Shown here: positions 33,873 to 45,604 of the stretch, piece by piece
Layout of the letters: each line of letters begins with the position of its first letter
Position numbering within the stretch: position 1 is the first letter of the stretch
Source: Pomphorhynchus laevis
Lineage: Eukaryota; Acanthocephala; Palaeacanthocephala; Echinorhynchida; Pomphorhynchidae
Length of the DNA stretch: 64,000 nucleotides
Direction: 5' to 3'
NCBI GenBank assembly: GCA_012934845.2
Contig: WNNJ02002232.1
Span: 1-64,000 of the forward strand
Made by a program: the position numbers and the translations under genes
Notes under the pieces: model-generated
The model's input: only the letters and a program-made list of their open reading frames with translations
The model's database searches: none
What the model was told of the DNA's origin: nothing

Positions 33873-36803
33873 TTATTTTAGTTCGTTTGCAAGAAGTATG
33901 GCGATCAAGGAAGTTTTGAAGTGTTTAAGCGACATCAATGATTTTGTGTCTCGAGGAAGTTTGTTCCAAAGGCGTGGTGCAGCGATGGTGAACGCACGAT
34001 ATCCGTGATTACCGTTGTGACGGGGGACGAAAAGCGAGTAGGAGCGATGACTTCTTAGGGAGAGACCAGTCGTCATATAGGATGCGCTATTAGGAAGATA
34101 TAGATAAGGAGGGTTGTGCCGGAATTTGATTTGCCATGAAAGTGTGAGAATTTGAGAGGTTATGTGGCTCGGAATGTCGAGCCAGTTACGGATGCGGAGG
34201 GTGTTGGAGATGTGGTCGTACTTGCGAAGGCGTAAGATGACCCAAGCAGCCATGTGCAGAATCCTTTGTAGATAGTGAAATTGATATGCTGGACAGTTTA
34301 CGAGAAGACCTAAGCAATATTCTAGACGAGGCATGAAAAGGCTGGAGATTAAAATAGCTGTCGATTTGACGTCGAGGTTTCTACGGACACTTCGAATGTC
34401 ACGGAGGATGAGGGAGCATGAACTGATCTTGCTACGAATAAAAGGCAGAAACGAGAGATTATTGTCAAAAGGGACACCGAGGATTGTCATGATAGTCACT
34501 TCTGGTAGACGGAAATTGTGTATGCATACTGGAAAATCGAGGGTGTAAGAGTGGCGCGGTGTTATCCACATCATGTTAGATTTCTCGTTGTTTAAAAACA
34601 TACGGATTGAACAAAGATATGCGTGAATAGCAGAGAGGCAAGACGATGCATCAGAAGCGAGGTTGAATGCAGATGTAAGTGTGTATGATGCATAGATTAC
34701 TATATCGTCAGCGTACTGATTAACTTTAAAGCCGAAAGGGACCACGATGGAAGATAAATCACCAAGAAGAAGGGTGAAAAGAAGCGGCCCTAGAACGGAT
34801 CCTTGTGGTACACCGCAGCTGAGAGGAACCGGCGCAGAAGAGTTGGAGTTGGAGACTACGTGATAAGAGCGATTTGAGAGGTAGGATTTGAACCAAGAAA
34901 TGACATGAGACGAGAAGCAGTAACGTTGTTTGAGACATGAGAGAAGTATAGTGTGATCAACTACATCAAAGGCGGAGGATAAATCAAGTGAAATTACAAG
35001 GCTTACTAGATGTTTGTCAAGAGCAAGAAGTAGATCATTGGAGAGTTTTGTGCATGCGGTCATAGTAGAATGTTGTGGTCGATATGCTGATTGAAAAGGT
35101 GGAAACATAGAATTTGATGATATGTAGTTGCTTACCTGTCTGAGGATGAGACGCTCGAAAAGTTTTGAGATGGTCGGAAGGTTTGATATTGGTCTATAGG
35201 AGGAGGCGGAACTTGGATCAAGGTGATGCTTCTTTAATAATGGGCGAACTATGGCATGTTTGAACGACGAAGGGTAGTGTGATAAATGGATAGACATGTT
35301 GAAGACACTTGTGAGATAAGGGCTGATGGTGTCACTTAGTAACTTTAGAATGTATGTTGGAACAGGATCGAGAGGAGAGGTTGAATTGGGTAATCGTGCT
35401 AGGGCATCAGATACGCTTTCGATAGATAAAAGTGAAAAGTGAAACAGTTCAGTATGATATAAGGCAAGGTAGGAGAAACTAGAAGATAATGGTACGTGAA
35501 TTGATGTCAAAGTTCGAGCTATTTTGCGTTGCAAATGAGATGCGAATTGGTTGGAAGTGATAGAGATAGACGTGACGGATTTGTTTCTACCCAAAAGGTT
35601 ATTAATGGATTTCCACGCGTATTGATGATTGTCACGCAAAGATGTTTTGCTTTGCCAGTACGAGGAGCATTTTGAGTTCAAAAGATATCGGTATTTGCAT
35701 GGAAATTCGAGGTATTCTGAGTAAGATGAGTTTAATAGCTCGGTGATATTACGACGACGGAATCTTGAGTGCATTCAATGAAGGTGTCGTAAGGAGCGCT
35801 TGGCTCTTTGGCAATCACTATCGAACCAGGGCGCTGCTGACTGACGGCTAGGCGTACATTGTTTGAACGGTAAAATCATATCAAGTATGCCAATAAGTTC
35901 AGTGCTGTACATGTTGGTTAAGTCGTCAAGTGAAGTACTAGTAAAGGCGGCAAAAATTAGGAGTGGGGACGAGAGAAGGTTTATACGCAAGTTATTTAGA
36001 TCAAGTTGTTTCCATGGACGATATATATGGGGATGAGTAGGGTGTGGAGGATCATTGGTTTTAATGTTAATGGTGAGAAGGTAATGGTCGGATAGGCCCA
36101 CATCTTTCACAGAAACGGTGCTGCAAGTAGACGATGATTGAACAAAGATGCAATCAATGGTGTCACCTTGGATATGAGTGGATTCAGTAGGGATATATCT
36201 GAAGCCAAAGTCTGATAATGTCTTGAGTAGGTGTGACGAGTGAGCGCATGATGGTCTGTCAAGTCGAATGTTGAGGTCACCAAGAATAATGACGGGATAT
36301 GATGTAATGCTTATTTTAGAGAGCATATCAAAGAGTTCGTCAAAGAATGTAAGACATGGCGCAGATGAGCCTGGTCGATAGATAAGAGCGAAACAAATTC
36401 GTCTACTGAAGTGTATAGCGTTAAAGCACATCAGCTCGAATGACGTAGGGGCAACTGGAAAGTTTAGAACATGTAGCGATATAGCGGGCAAAGAAAAGGA
36501 AAGTAGACCACCATGGTTGATTCTTCCTGGATCACCATGTCGAGCACGTTCGGCAACGTTTAGGTTAAGCGATACGAGTCTTCTAATGAATATGTCGTTT
36601 GTGGAATGCCAAGATTCGGTTAGGCAGAGAAGTGAAAGTGAGTTATTTTGGAAGACTTCGAGAGCAAGTTCAAGTTTGTGGAGTAAGGAACGAATGTTGA
36701 TGAGACCGATGTTAAGTGAGTATTTAGAAAGAGAATTTAGGGAGGATGATTTGGAGTTAAATGGCGCGAAACAACCCAAGGAAGAGGAGGGAGAATCAGA
36801 CAA
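33873..36803 (-). CDS. LINE ORF2: AP endonuclease and reverse transcriptase (one in-frame TGA)
   Basis: Residues 1-250 form an EEP endonuclease: LNIGLINIRSL, LLCLTESW, VIILGDLNIRLD, TIDCIFV, LSDHYLLTI. After a TGA at 35775-35777 the same frame continues with the RT: FKHAIVRPLLKK, YRPISNLPTISKLFERLI, SAYRPQHST, SLDLSSAFDVVDH (motif A), GVPQGSVLGPLLF (motif B), NQYADDIVIYAS (motif C, YADD) and a C-terminal thumb region ending FKTSLIAILLANELK. All catalytic residues are present. Total about 977 codons, normal for CR1/L2. The stop sits in the linker just after the endonuclease (APWFDSDCQRAKRSLRHLH, then TGA); a CGA-to-TGA transition is likely. Confidence 0.85.
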
Positions 36804-36839
36804 TTTTCGCCTCGTTGTTGTTTGCGATTTATCATGATG

Positions 36840-37508
36840 TCATATTGAGGGTGGTGATATATTTGGTTGAATTTTGGCGGAGATTAAATGATTTTTTTGC
36901 AAACGAATAACTCGGTTATTGCGAATTATAAATTTATGCGAAGGATCCGCCAAACGTTTTTCGTGTAATTGTTTCCTGAGTAATTTTAGTGCTTTCACCT
37001 CAGGTGGTGAGAGATCCGGGCTTACATAAGCGTTGTGAAATCGAGTCGATTCTCTCAGTTTGTAGGCATTATTCAGAATTGACGTGGTGGTTGCTTTATC
37101 AGATGTAACAAGTATCCACGGAGGAATATCATGACGTTTTGCAGGGAGTCGGCGTAAATACAAACGACATGTGGATGCACAAGACACCTTCAACGATGCG
37201 ATAAGATCCGATACTAAAGCAAGATCGTCTGATGAATTAGGTAGTCCGCGTATTATTACGTTTGACGAGCGCCGTTGTTGCCTATCACATGCTTGAATTA
37301 TTGTTAGGGGAGATGTTGATTGACCATCGAATTGAGATGTTGCGAGTACTGAGCGAGTCACTTCTTTGCGGATAATAGATGTGAAAGTTTGACGAGGTAT
37401 TGAGAACTCTGGATTAGAAGTTGGCACGGAAGGTGAAGAAGTGAGATTGAGAGATTCTATTCTTGTTTGTAGATCATTAATAGAGGAATTGGCGCTCGCT
37501 AACGACAT
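36840..37508 (-). CDS. LINE ORF1 protein
   Basis: 222 codons, intact. A short coiled-coil-like N-terminus (SINDLQTRIESLNL) precedes RSSNVIIRGLPNS, the start of an RRM-like fold, and then LRESTRFHNAYVSPDLSP and a basic tail EKRLADPSHKFIIRNNRVIR. This layout is usual for CR1-group ORF1 nucleic-acid chaperones. It ends 36 bp before ORF2. Confidence 0.75.
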   Translation of the reverse strand: MSLASANSSINDLQTRIESLNLTSSPSVPTSNPEFSIPRQTFTSIIRKEVTRSVLATSQFDGQSTSPLTIIQACDRQQRRSSNVIIRGLPNSSDDLALVSDLIASLKVSCASTCRLYLRRLPAKRHDIPPWILVTSDKATTTSILNNAYKLRESTRFHNAYVSPDLSPPEVKALKLLRKQLHEKRLADPSHKFIIRNNRVIRLQKNHLISAKIQPNISPPSI

Positions 37509-37534
37509 GCTATGCCAAGAGCATAGTAGTGATT

Positions 37535-37800
37535 GTGTACTCAGAAAATAGCTTTAGTAATTTCTCAATCTAACACAAACTGTATTATTATTTTCAACTA
37601 TTAATATAATAATATCTTAGATATATTTTATAAATTTATAAAATATAAATAATATAATATAATAATATATTATTATAAATTATTATTAAAATATTATTAA
37701 TATTATAATATTAAATATTAATATTAATAAAATATCCAAATTTGATGTATGTATCAACTAAAGTATTTAAATCTATCGTTGCATTATATATTTTTGCATA
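37535..37800 (-). mobile_element. Strongly diverged Naiad-like sequence
   Basis: ctaacacaaactgtattatt and, 170 bp on, a stretch resembling the RT end (tatgtatcaactaaagtatttaaat) align loosely with 5350-5390 and 5500-5560. This suggests that the CR1 LINE landed beside or inside an old Naiad copy. Confidence 0.3.
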
Positions 37801-37969
37801 TTTGATGTACACGAAATAAATAAAACCTTTTGTTCTTTTTAAATCTTTTTTAACCTTTTGTTCTATTATACCTTATTGTTTAAAAGATTTTTGTTCAACC
37901 AACCCTTTTGTTCTTTTGTGAGTTTAAAATATACTGATCAGATTATTACTTTGCTTTCATATATAGATC

Positions 37970-38000
37970 TTAGCCGTCGATGTAATAACTCGACGGCTAA
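37970..38000. repeat. Perfect 11-bp hairpin
   Basis: TTAGCCGTCGA and TCGACGGCTAA flank a 9-nt loop in AT-rich intron. Function unknown. Confidence 0.6.
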
Positions 38001-39565
38001 TATATGCATTTGTTAAATATTATTTTGTTGATAATTGGAACTGCCTTATCTAAAAGAATGAAAAATATAATCATAAATTTTGAATACACACTTTTTAAAT
38101 AACGTTTTCGGGATACCTATTTTCTTCTATCAGCTCATATTTGCACTATTTTACAATTTCCATTGTTAAGATATATTTTACAATATATCTTATTTTAATA
38201 TTATATTATTTAATATTATATTTTCATATTAAATATTATTATTTATATTTTTAAGATTTTATTATTTCTATTGCTCTTTTTAAATGTTTTTAATGTTGTA
38301 AAATGTGGTTTTGTGATCCGGAAGAATCTTACCACAAAAGTTTATCTTTCTTTTTTAAAGAATCTTACCACAATTTTACTCACAAAAGTTTTGGCTTAGA
38401 ACAATTTTGTTGTCACAATTAAATGATATTCTTTAGTATTAAGTTGCACTGTTTTTCAGTATTAGAGATCAGCATTCTTGCAGTATCTGATACTATCAAT
38501 TCCATCATTAGCTGGGCTGACCATCACAGCTATTGTACTTTTCGTTTTGCTGTATTTTGAATGTTTTATTCAATAATAGTAAGTTCAAAACTGTGGTTGT
38601 TATCAACAGCGTGTCGAACTGACGAGTCACTTCCCTTTTTGATGTTTTATTTTAGTTCTTATCAAATTTCTGCAAATATTTGTATGCCTTGAGTTTTTCC
38701 CTAGCATAGTTCGCTTTACATTCTCTGCTCAACATTAGAAATATGGCTTTACCGCTTTCGAAATTGTTATTGTTTCCGTATTTATATTGAGTTGCAACTT
38801 GATACATGCAAGTATGCTGGCTTCTATGTAGCCTTGTGATAATACATTTTGGTTTCTAGATGCTAATTAACTTTTTATATCTATACGTCAAGGAAATATA
38901 CGTGTGTATGTGAAAACTTTTCTAGTTTAAAAGCCAATTTACTTGAGTTGTTTAGTTTTTCTGTCCAATCGTGTTTTGCTTTTCGTTATCGCAAGTTATA
39001 AAAATCTATTTTTATTGGCAATTATAGAATGTGCCTAGTTTGGCATATTGCGTTGATAGTTTAAAGTATTTTCGCTAATTGATCTCTATTATATTGATTA
39101 CTCTTTTCATATTATCAGCTGATCTCATAAAGTCAGGCATATCTGCTTGTCTAATATCATCTGAAACTTATTATCTAACACTTAATCGCAATATTCTTGT
39201 CGACCCCATATCAGTGCTTCCTTACTTGTTTATGTCGCTTGATCACTATAACTGTATCTTTTAAAGATTTGTAAGAGTTTTAAGTTTTTTTTTACTGACC
39301 CTGTGAGAGTTCATAGTTATTTTATTCATGCTTATGTATTTATGTGCAACCTCAGATTTGATAAGGATACTCTTAGCCAAATACACACATGATTCTGATC
39401 GTTTAAAATACGTCTTCGTTATTACTTTAAGCTAGCAGATTAGGTTGAGACGATTCAACTCACGTATTTGTATGAAATGCACTCAAAGCTTAAATTTTGA
39501 GCAAGCTCTTCATCTACAGACAATTTCTTTTTGGCAATTTTTTTATTCTTCATTAAATTACAACA
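38001..39565. other. Intronic sequence
   Basis: No gene or element recognised. Confidence 0.4.
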
Positions 39566-39569
39566 TTTT

Positions 39570-39974
39570 TATTTCAAAACATGCTTCACTCTTAACTCGC
39601 GTATTTTTCAATCTTCTATTCAGATGATATTCAGTTGCTGCAAACTCTTTCGTTAGGATCTTCTAATGAATTTGTCAATTAAATTTTTTGATTTTTGGTT
39701 AGAGCACGTTGAAAATTTTTCTTGTTATATTCAATAATCACTTACAACGTGCATCATATTTAGCTCCACTTGCATTATCCCTTGTGGAAATGAGGGATTA
39801 TGGAAGCTGGATTAAACATGATGCGTGCTTTAAACTAGTATTATACATTGTGTAATCCTCGAAAACGAGGGATTATGCAAACGGATTGGGCAAGTATTCT
39901 TAAAACATTATACAAAACATTCTTCACTTTTAAGTCGCGTAGTTTTCAATCTTATATTCAGATGATATTCAGTT
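39570..39974. repeat. Direct repeat pair, about 65 bp
   Basis: 39570-39637 and 39913-39974 share cttcact..taa.tcgcgta.ttttcaatctt.tattcagatgatattcag. The second copy lies just inside the foldback that starts at 39748, so foldback insertion and local duplication are linked. Confidence 0.6.
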
Positions 39975-40313
39975 TTTTTATATAATAGAGTTGAATTCAA
40001 TAGCTGCGGGCTGGGATCCATATAGGATACTTTCAAATACTAAATTATCGAAACAGTAACTAACCAAAGACCAGAGGCACATTGTTTATTTCGACAACGT
40101 TATATATATGGAATTCTTGCATAATCGAATATAATAAATTTATTCTTAATTTGAATAATTAAGAATACTTCAACAATCCGTTTGCATAATCCCTCGTTTT
40201 CAAGAATTGCACAATGTTCAATAATCTCTTAAAACACTAATCATGTTTAAGCCAGCTTCCATAATCCCTCATTTCCACGAGGAATAATGCAAGTGGATCT
40301 AAATATGATGCGC
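39748..40313. mobile_element. Foldback element with long inverted repeats
   Basis: Arms 39748-39904 and 40159-40313 are inverted copies. Each arm itself contains two hairpins built on agggattatg/cataatccct. The centre is AT-rich and noncoding. Foldback or MITE-like; superfamily unknown. Confidence 0.6.
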
Positions 40314-40430
40314 GTTATTAATAGCGAATACTGATGAAAGAGTATTTGATAATCGATTCATTGGATGCATATTCAATTTCGCATTCAATTATATAATATA
40401 AAGATAAATAAAAATATTTTTTATATTTAA

Positions 40431-40612
40431 CTAATAACCGGGATAACCCACAGTTTATTTTACTTGCAGCCATCGTGTCTCGAGATTTTGAAAACTATTC
40501 TTCAGGGCTAAAATCCACGGTACAATTTAAGCCCTTTAGAAGAGCTTTTGAGAAACTCGAAACGCGTTGGCTGTAAGTTAAAATAGACTCTGGGTTATGT
40601 TGGTTATTAATT
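40431..40612. mobile_element. Palindrome of two decayed hammerhead units
   Basis: Arms 40431-40517 and 40525-40612 mirror each other from taataacc/ggttatta inward. The right arm (plus) keeps GAAACGCGT with GGCT behind it; the left arm (minus) keeps AGCC-CTGAAGA. Each arm therefore preserves the half of a hammerhead core that the other has lost. It is probably an inverted pair of PLE or retrozyme ends. Confidence 0.5.
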
Positions 40613-40788
40613 AAATATAAATCAATAGTTTTCTTTCCAAATAACTTATATGTATATTTAGGCTTAGCTAGTATATATATATTGTTTTAATATCTTTTTT
40701 ATAAAATTGTCAAGTATTTAGCAATGTTTTATTTAAAAATATTTAAAGTTAACAAACATCTTAAGCAATCACACAATTTTTATATTAG

Positions 40789-41803
40789 CAGCATAGTAAA
40801 TGTACATTTATTCCTTGAAGGCGTTCAAATGCTAAACAATCAAATCCTGTCGTCTTCGATTTATCGTAACAAATCTCCTGCAAGCTATCATCTGGCTGAC
40901 GCATCATGCACTTACAACAATTCAATTAATTCAACAAACATAAATGGGCTGCACTCAAATCGTTGTTGGATACCATTTCAACAAAATCCTGTCTCTTCAA
41001 TGCAATCCACATATCGGACACCTTACTATGCCAATAATGCAGTCACTAACAGCTCTCTAGAAGATAATTATGCAAGTGCATTCAAACCAAACTTTATTCA
41101 GCCACATCAGGTGAGAATAGGAAGCAATACTGCCCCAACGACTCAAATGCGGTCACCACTTGTGAATTATTTATCACCTAATAATATTGCCATCGCCCCC
41201 GACCGAATTTCACGTATCCCTGTACTGCCAGATGCACTTATTCAAAAGTTTAACAGTATTTCGCTTAATCTAATCGCCAACCAATCTGATGTTACCACCG
41301 GCAACGGTAATTACATATTTTCATCCCAGCAACTGCAACCTTTTACAAAATGTATACAGTCTCAACTGTATCAGCCATTAAATTCACTTGAAGCAAATTC
41401 ATCATCCTTAACTTATCTCAATTGCCAACAGCCACTACTACATCAACAACAGAATTCCGCACTTTTCCAAAATTCCCCTTTAAATTATATCAATAAAGGT
41501 TGCGCTATTACTTCAACGAGTAATATTCGCGAGGATGCTGTTTTGAATCCAAAGCAAACCGCGATGATTATGAATAGTAGCCGTAAATTGTGCAATGATC
41601 GCCAACATTTTACGGTAAATGATGCATCAGCATTAGCAAAAGAAGTTACTTCCTTTGAACATCAAAAGTATATGGAAACTAATTGTTATTCAACAGAAAC
41701 ACAATTGTGGCAGCCAACGAATTTCACTGTTTCTTCCGGTCATTGTCTAGATGTTTCTAATAATAAAGATATGTTATTAATGTCAGACAATAAAAACGCT
41801 TAA
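40789..41803 (+). CDS. Terminal exon, probably of the SMG7-like gene
   Basis: The frame is open from 40724 to TAA at 41801-41803; an acceptor caatttttatattag at 40774-40788 is the best start. About 337 residues rich in Asn, Ser, Gln and Thr (QQPLLHQQQNSALFQNSPLN; STETQLWQPTNF) with no domain. Disordered Gln/Pro/Ser tails are normal for SMG7. That acceptor implies intron phase 2, while the exon at 23500-26357 ends in phase 0, so at least one further exon is needed; a separate gene is not excluded. Confidence 0.5.
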
Positions 41804-41885
41804 GTAATGTCGGTTCAAGAGAGTGCATTTTGTAAAAAGTTCGTCTTTAAAAGTTGATTGAAATTTGTCGAAATGAATGTGTAAA

Positions 41886-41891
41886 AATAAA
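41886..41891 (+). terminator. Polyadenylation signal
   Basis: AATAAA 83 nt after the stop of the terminal exon. Confidence 0.5.
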
Positions 41892-44600
41892 GCCTGTCTG
41901 TGTTTTTGGCAAATATGCTCTATGTTTTTTTCTCCTTAATATCGATAATATGATATCAAAAGAATTCGTATATAGTATTTGGGTATGTAATAATTTCAAT
42001 TTAATTGTAAAACTCATTCATATGATGGATTATTATCTTCTACATTATCTTCTGTAGAATTTTATTTATTTTATTATATGCAGTACCTAATTGAAAAAAT
42101 AAGTGTTTAAAATTGTTTTTAAGATAATATTAAGTAGATATTATATAATATTTAATATTAAATAATATTGGATATATATTTAAAAAGAGTTCTACTACTC
42201 CAATTTCATATATTTAAATCTATTAATTGAAGTAAAGAAGAAAATTCAAATTATTATCAAATCAGTTGATTTAATTATATTAAAACTTTTGAATTTTAAT
42301 TTATAATAATTTGACTTATCTTTCTGGTGCTGATGCTGATAGAAAAAGTAAAAATGATAAAGTATTATCTATCTAGATATGTATATTATCATATTTATTA
42401 TATTAGTCGTACTATCAGTATAACAATATTTACTGATGATCAATAGTATTTTATCAGCTGCTGACATCGTCAAGAAAAACGAATTAGATCTTTGCAGTGT
42501 GTTCGATTATTTAATCTTTGCCCCTGATAATGTCAGCATCTGCTATTTAAAAATTCGGAATTAAAATCTTAATTTTAAAAATCAGGTTGGCAGATCATCT
42601 TTCAATAATAAGAATAAAGTATTTTTGATTGTACAAAGTTTCGAATTCCCGACCTAGATTCATACATATGGCCAAACATCAAAATGTACGATGCATTTTG
42701 TCTGATATTATACATTCTATCAATACATTATATTAAATGTTCAAATGTTTAAACACTTATTCCTTCCAACATTTATATAATTGATTACAAGTCAATAAAA
42801 TAGATAATGCGCAGATTGATAAAACCTAAAGTTAAATCTGATTAAGACATTGTTGGATAAAAAATCAAAGTTTATCATAGCAATTATATTGTTTGTAAGA
42901 CTTTATCTTAAATTTAATCAAGTCCTCATGGTAGGTGACGCTCATTAAAATTATAGCACTTCATGCCGGTAATTAATTAATCAATCTAATACTGCTCTGT
43001 CATTTTACTTTTGGACGTGTCTTTTATATTGTCGTTTAATATGGTATAATCATATTATGGTCTGGATTAGTTATTACGTAGTTTGCTGCGCGATTCTTAC
43101 CTATATTTTGGATTGAATGCTCGACTTTTTGTTGTTTAGTCTAACGTTTATTTGCAAAAAAATATTTATAACATATTGTGATGAATAGTGAACGCATGTT
43201 GACAAATATATAGCTTGTTTTAAAGTTATACTTCCTTTTGATGGCGTAATTTAGATGTGAAATCGAGCTGCAGAATCTGAAAACTTCTTTTATGCTTGCA
43301 AACAACGACATTTCCGATGATCACAAGCAGAGATCTCAAACCTTTTCTTTGTGGTGTATGCGTGTTACCTGTATCTTAGCAGTTTCTTTTAATTAGCAAT
43401 GTTTCGGAATGACCCTTGGGCCATTATAGTTGTTTTATAAACACTGATGTCAACTTTATTCAAAGATTTCTTAATATCGTTGGATAACCTCAAGAGCACC
43501 GAATGAAATTTTAAAATTACGAATCTCTATCGATTACCATATTTACAGTACCTAAATTTTAGCTATAACAACGTAATTACGAAGTGCTTACATATTAAGC
43601 TTTGCCCGCAGATGTATGACTTTGTTGACATTATAAATAAAAGATTCATATATAAATCTATAGTTAAATAACATACAATTGGAATGTACTCAAATCTCTA
43701 GAGATATGTTTATCTTAATATTTATATATGCAAATTCCTGGCAGTCAATATTCAGGAATACATCAGTTAGCTTACTAAAAATGTTCAAAATTATCAAAGA
43801 TTTGATTGCGCAATCAATCCAACTGAGTTAGCAAATAGAAGATCTGGTCTATGTAGTCGTTTTGCCAATAAACGAAAGTGGGAACTGATGCATCAAGATG
43901 AATATACTAGTAATGTGATAAACTATCTTCAGTCTAATTGAGTGAGAAACAATTAGAAACTGTCATTTGCTTCTTCATCGAGAGTATTTGATCGCTTACA
44001 ACTCATGAAGGAGATTAGAAAGATTGCCGATTTTAGATTTCAGCAATCCCTTAACGATAAATCGATAAGAACTAAAAATAATCGATTTTTGAGTTTTGAG
44101 AGTTTACAGAAGTTCATACAAATGCATCCCAACAATCGATCGGATAGTGATGTTTGATGTCTATCTTTCTTTTGTCATGAGTCACGCGTAATAAGATTTG
44201 TTGAAAGATCTAAGAAATAACACAGACATGTTTATCGTAACCGACAATTAATGAGCAAGAAGGAATCTTTTGTAGAAAGCCTTCTCCAAAAACAGTCTCC
44301 ACCGCTTAAAAAGAAAAATTTCTTAAAATTTCTTTAAAAACGAAAAATTCAATTAGAATTTATATATTTAGAATTTCCCATAACGGAATGGAATTAATAG
44401 ATTAAAAACAAAAAATACAATTAGAATTTATATCTAGAATTTAACACAAGAGAATGGAATTAAAAGATGTAAAGTAATATTTTGTCGAACAGGTTTAGCC
44501 TTTGAAATTTCATTGGCCACATGAACTCACAGAGATCACTGTCAACCATAGCACGGTAAGCTCACCATTCACGTTTGTTACGTATTTTTTTCTTGTACCA
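41892..44600. other. Intergenic sequence with a possible coding remnant
   Basis: Mostly AT-rich. At about 43800-44160 the plus strand shows compositionally protein-like stretches (RFANKRKWELMHQDEYTSNV; VFDRLQLMKEIRKIADFRFQ) broken by stops. No family recognised; perhaps a decayed transposase or exon. Confidence 0.35.
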
Positions 44601-44601
44601 A

Positions 44602-45604
44602 ATCAAATTAGTTAACTGAGTCTACGTATTTAATATAATTATAAACAACACAAAAGATAATAATGCTAAATCAAAATTTAATAATTAAATAATAAAATAA
44701 ATAATTGTTTTAAGATTTTTTATAATTTAAATCAAGTTAAAATAAAAAATTGAAATTTAAAATAAACGTCATTTTTATGAATTGACTAATAAATAACAGA
44801 CGTTGGATCAGAATAAGGATTAGAGGTCATCAGGAGGAACTGATATGCTATCAGGTTTCAGACCCTATTCCTTGACCCGACATAGCAGCGGGGCCAAATA
44901 CATGCTAATGATGTATTTCCTCTGAAATAACTATCTAGTATCTTATTCTAATACAAAGTATATTATTTATTATCCATCCATAAAAATTTGCCACTTAAGA
45001 GTTTAAATTTATTTTTAATATTATTGTGTTGATTTATATATTTTACTATTTTCTGCTTGATGTTATTTTTATAGTGACCTAATTTAAAATATGTATCTAT
45101 TAAATTATTTAAATGATTTTGAAGAAAGCCAATATCATTACATATTGTTGCAATTCTTAAAATTTCATTATTTAATGTATTATATTTTATATTATATGGT
45201 ATGCATGAATGCTCATGCAAAAATATGTTTCTTGTAAATTTAAATATGTCATCTTTACGATATAAATTAATAGTAGTTTTAGTTAATGTTAATTTAATGT
45301 TCATATCTAGATATACACCTTCTTTATCATCAATATTGGTTTTGTTAAGAATAAGGCTTTCTGAATAAATTTGTTCACTAATTGAATAAAAATTATTAGA
45401 ATCAAAAACACATATATCATCAATGTATTGAAACATATATTACATATATTTATATTGTTTAGATTTATTTTTTACACACTTATGAACAAATTCATATTCT
45501 ATAAAGCTTAAAAACAAGTCAGCTATAATTGGGCTACTATTACCTCCCATTAAAACACCCTTTATTTGTCTAAATATAGATGTCCCTACTTTTAAATAAT
45601 TTTG
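44602..45604 (-). mobile_element. Naiad element, 5'-truncated in RT
   Basis: It aligns with 5012-6015: tail, folded RNA segment (44827-44917; helix gaccc 44861-44865 with ggggc 44890-44894, one mismatch), RT from the motif B region to the C-terminus ending LSGKFLWMDNK. A frame of 157 codons (44963-45436) is still open. By eye it is about 95 percent identical to the 5-kb copy, hence recent. Confidence 0.85.

Larger units (their letters stand above)
33725..37530 (-). mobile_element. CR1-like LINE, almost intact
   Basis: Two ORFs on the minus strand (ORF1 36840-37508; ORF2 33873-36803) followed by a 3' UTR that ends with an ATTCTATTCTAT repeat (about 33729-33742), the terminal repeat style of CR1 elements. 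Base composition is far richer in G and C than the surrounding intron, which marks a recent arrival. It lies antisense in the SMG7-like intron. The only clear lesion is one in-frame TGA in ORF2. Confidence 0.85.

Noticed and set aside
34333-34548. Plus-strand frames at 34333-34548 and 36517-36837
   Set aside because: Antisense to intact LINE ORF2; no independent support.
40472-40577. Open segment with a good acceptor (acttgcag) and donor (gtaagt), a possible SMG7 exon
   Set aside because: Both splice-like sites lie inside the inverted arms of the palindrome at 40431-40612, and the open frame does not fit the phase-0 end of the upstream exon.
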